Source: Anaerolineae bacterium (GTDB lineage Bacteria > Chloroflexota > Anaerolineae > JACIWP01). From it: a stretch of DNA of 33,826 nucleotides. The position numbers were made by a program, and so were the translations under genes. This document shows, piece after piece, positions 33,576 to 33,826 of this stretch. The notes below the pieces were generated by a model. The model was not told the origin of the DNA, searched no databases, and saw nothing but the letters and a program-made list of their open reading frames with translations. Location: NCBI GenBank assembly GCA_028275445.1, contig JAPWUQ010000007.1:1-33826 (forward strand), read 5' to 3'. Position 1 is the first letter of the stretch, and each line of letters opens with the position of its first letter.

Positions 33576-33826
33576 TTATTCGACGATCTTGGTGATGACG
33601 CCGGCGCCCACGGTGCGGCCGCCCTCGCGAATGGCGAAGCGCGACCCCTCCTCCAACGCCACCGGCGCGATCAGCTTCACCCGCAGGTTCACCCGGTCTC
33701 CCGGCATCACCATCTCCACACCCTCGGGCAACTGCACCTCGCCCGTCACGTCCATCGTCCGAATGTAAAACTGCGGACGATACCCGCTGAAGAACGGCGT
33801 GTGCCGGCCGCCCTCCTCCTTCGTCA
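33576..33826 (-). CDS. tuf: Elongation factor Tu, C-terminal part (runs off right edge)
   Basis: The last 83 residues of EF-Tu: domain 3 with [41 protein letters not shown], and [20 protein letters not shown] followed by TAA. The GTPase domain lies outside the window. The position directly before rpsJ is the classical str-S10 junction. Confidence 0.97.
   Translation of the reverse strand, partial: TKEEGGRHTPFFSGYRPQFYIRTMDVTGEVQLPEGVEMVMPGDRVNLRVKLIAPVALEEGSRFAIREGGRTVGAGVITKIVE

Noticed and set aside
1-33826. CRISPR arrays, tRNA/rRNA genes, insertion sequences or phage genes
   Set aside because: Scanning found no regularly spaced direct repeats, no tRNA cloverleaf-like segments and no transposase or integrase motifs.

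Overview
This is a GC-rich bacterial chromosomal window with densely packed genes. Nearly everything lies on the minus strand and reads right to left. Two large conserved clusters face each other across a small accessory segment. The taxon cannot be fixed from the sequence alone. The mix of a complete murein pathway, zinc-binding ribosomal proteins, a Flp-type pilin with Pro/Thr linkers and a lamin-tail domain, and a prenyl-phosphate phosphoribosyltransferase suggests a Chloroflexota (Anaerolineae-like) lineage. That is an inference. There are no tRNA or rRNA genes, CRISPR arrays, transposases or integrases.

Left part (1-13147, minus): a division and cell wall (dcw) cluster in the order mraZ, rsmH, ftsL-like, ftsI, murF, mraY, murD, ftsW, murG, a CvpA-like membrane gene, murC, murB, ddl (3' end beyond the left edge). 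Most junctions are 4-nt ATGA-type overlaps or gaps of a few bases, as in one operon. It makes lipid II: MurC, D and F add amino acids, Ddl supplies D-Ala-D-Ala, MurB makes UDP-MurNAc, MraY and MurG do the membrane steps, and FtsW with FtsI polymerise and crosslink. A TATAAT box and TGGGG repeats upstream of mraZ look like the autoregulated MraZ promoter. ftsQ, ftsA and ftsZ are not in the window.

Middle (13148-15805): a 460-bp non-coding stretch with a terminator, inverted repeats and promoters. It is followed by an unusual secreted-pilin gene (Flp N-terminus, Pro/Thr linkers, lamin-tail C-terminus) with its own promoter and terminator. A divergent ubiA-family gene, the only plus-strand gene, also has its own promoter and ends at a bidirectional hairpin.

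Right part (15806-33826, minus): a fused str/S10/spc/alpha ribosomal superoperon: tuf (5' end beyond the right edge), rpsJ, rplC, rplD, rplW, rplB, rpsS, rplV, rpsC, rplP, rpmC, rpsQ, rplN, rplX, rplE, rpsN, rpsH, rplF, rplR, rpsE, rpmD, rplO, secY, adk, map, rpmJ, rpsM, rpsK, rpsD, rpoA, rplQ, truA, rplM, rpsI. infA is absent from its usual place between map and rpmJ.

Most notable signals: the pilin/lamin-tail fusion; strong over-representation of the palindrome GCCGGC in genes and spacers, with paired copies forming hairpins between ribosomal genes; a 20-codon reading frame whose stop overlaps the rplC start; and unusual charged tails on L6 and RpoA.
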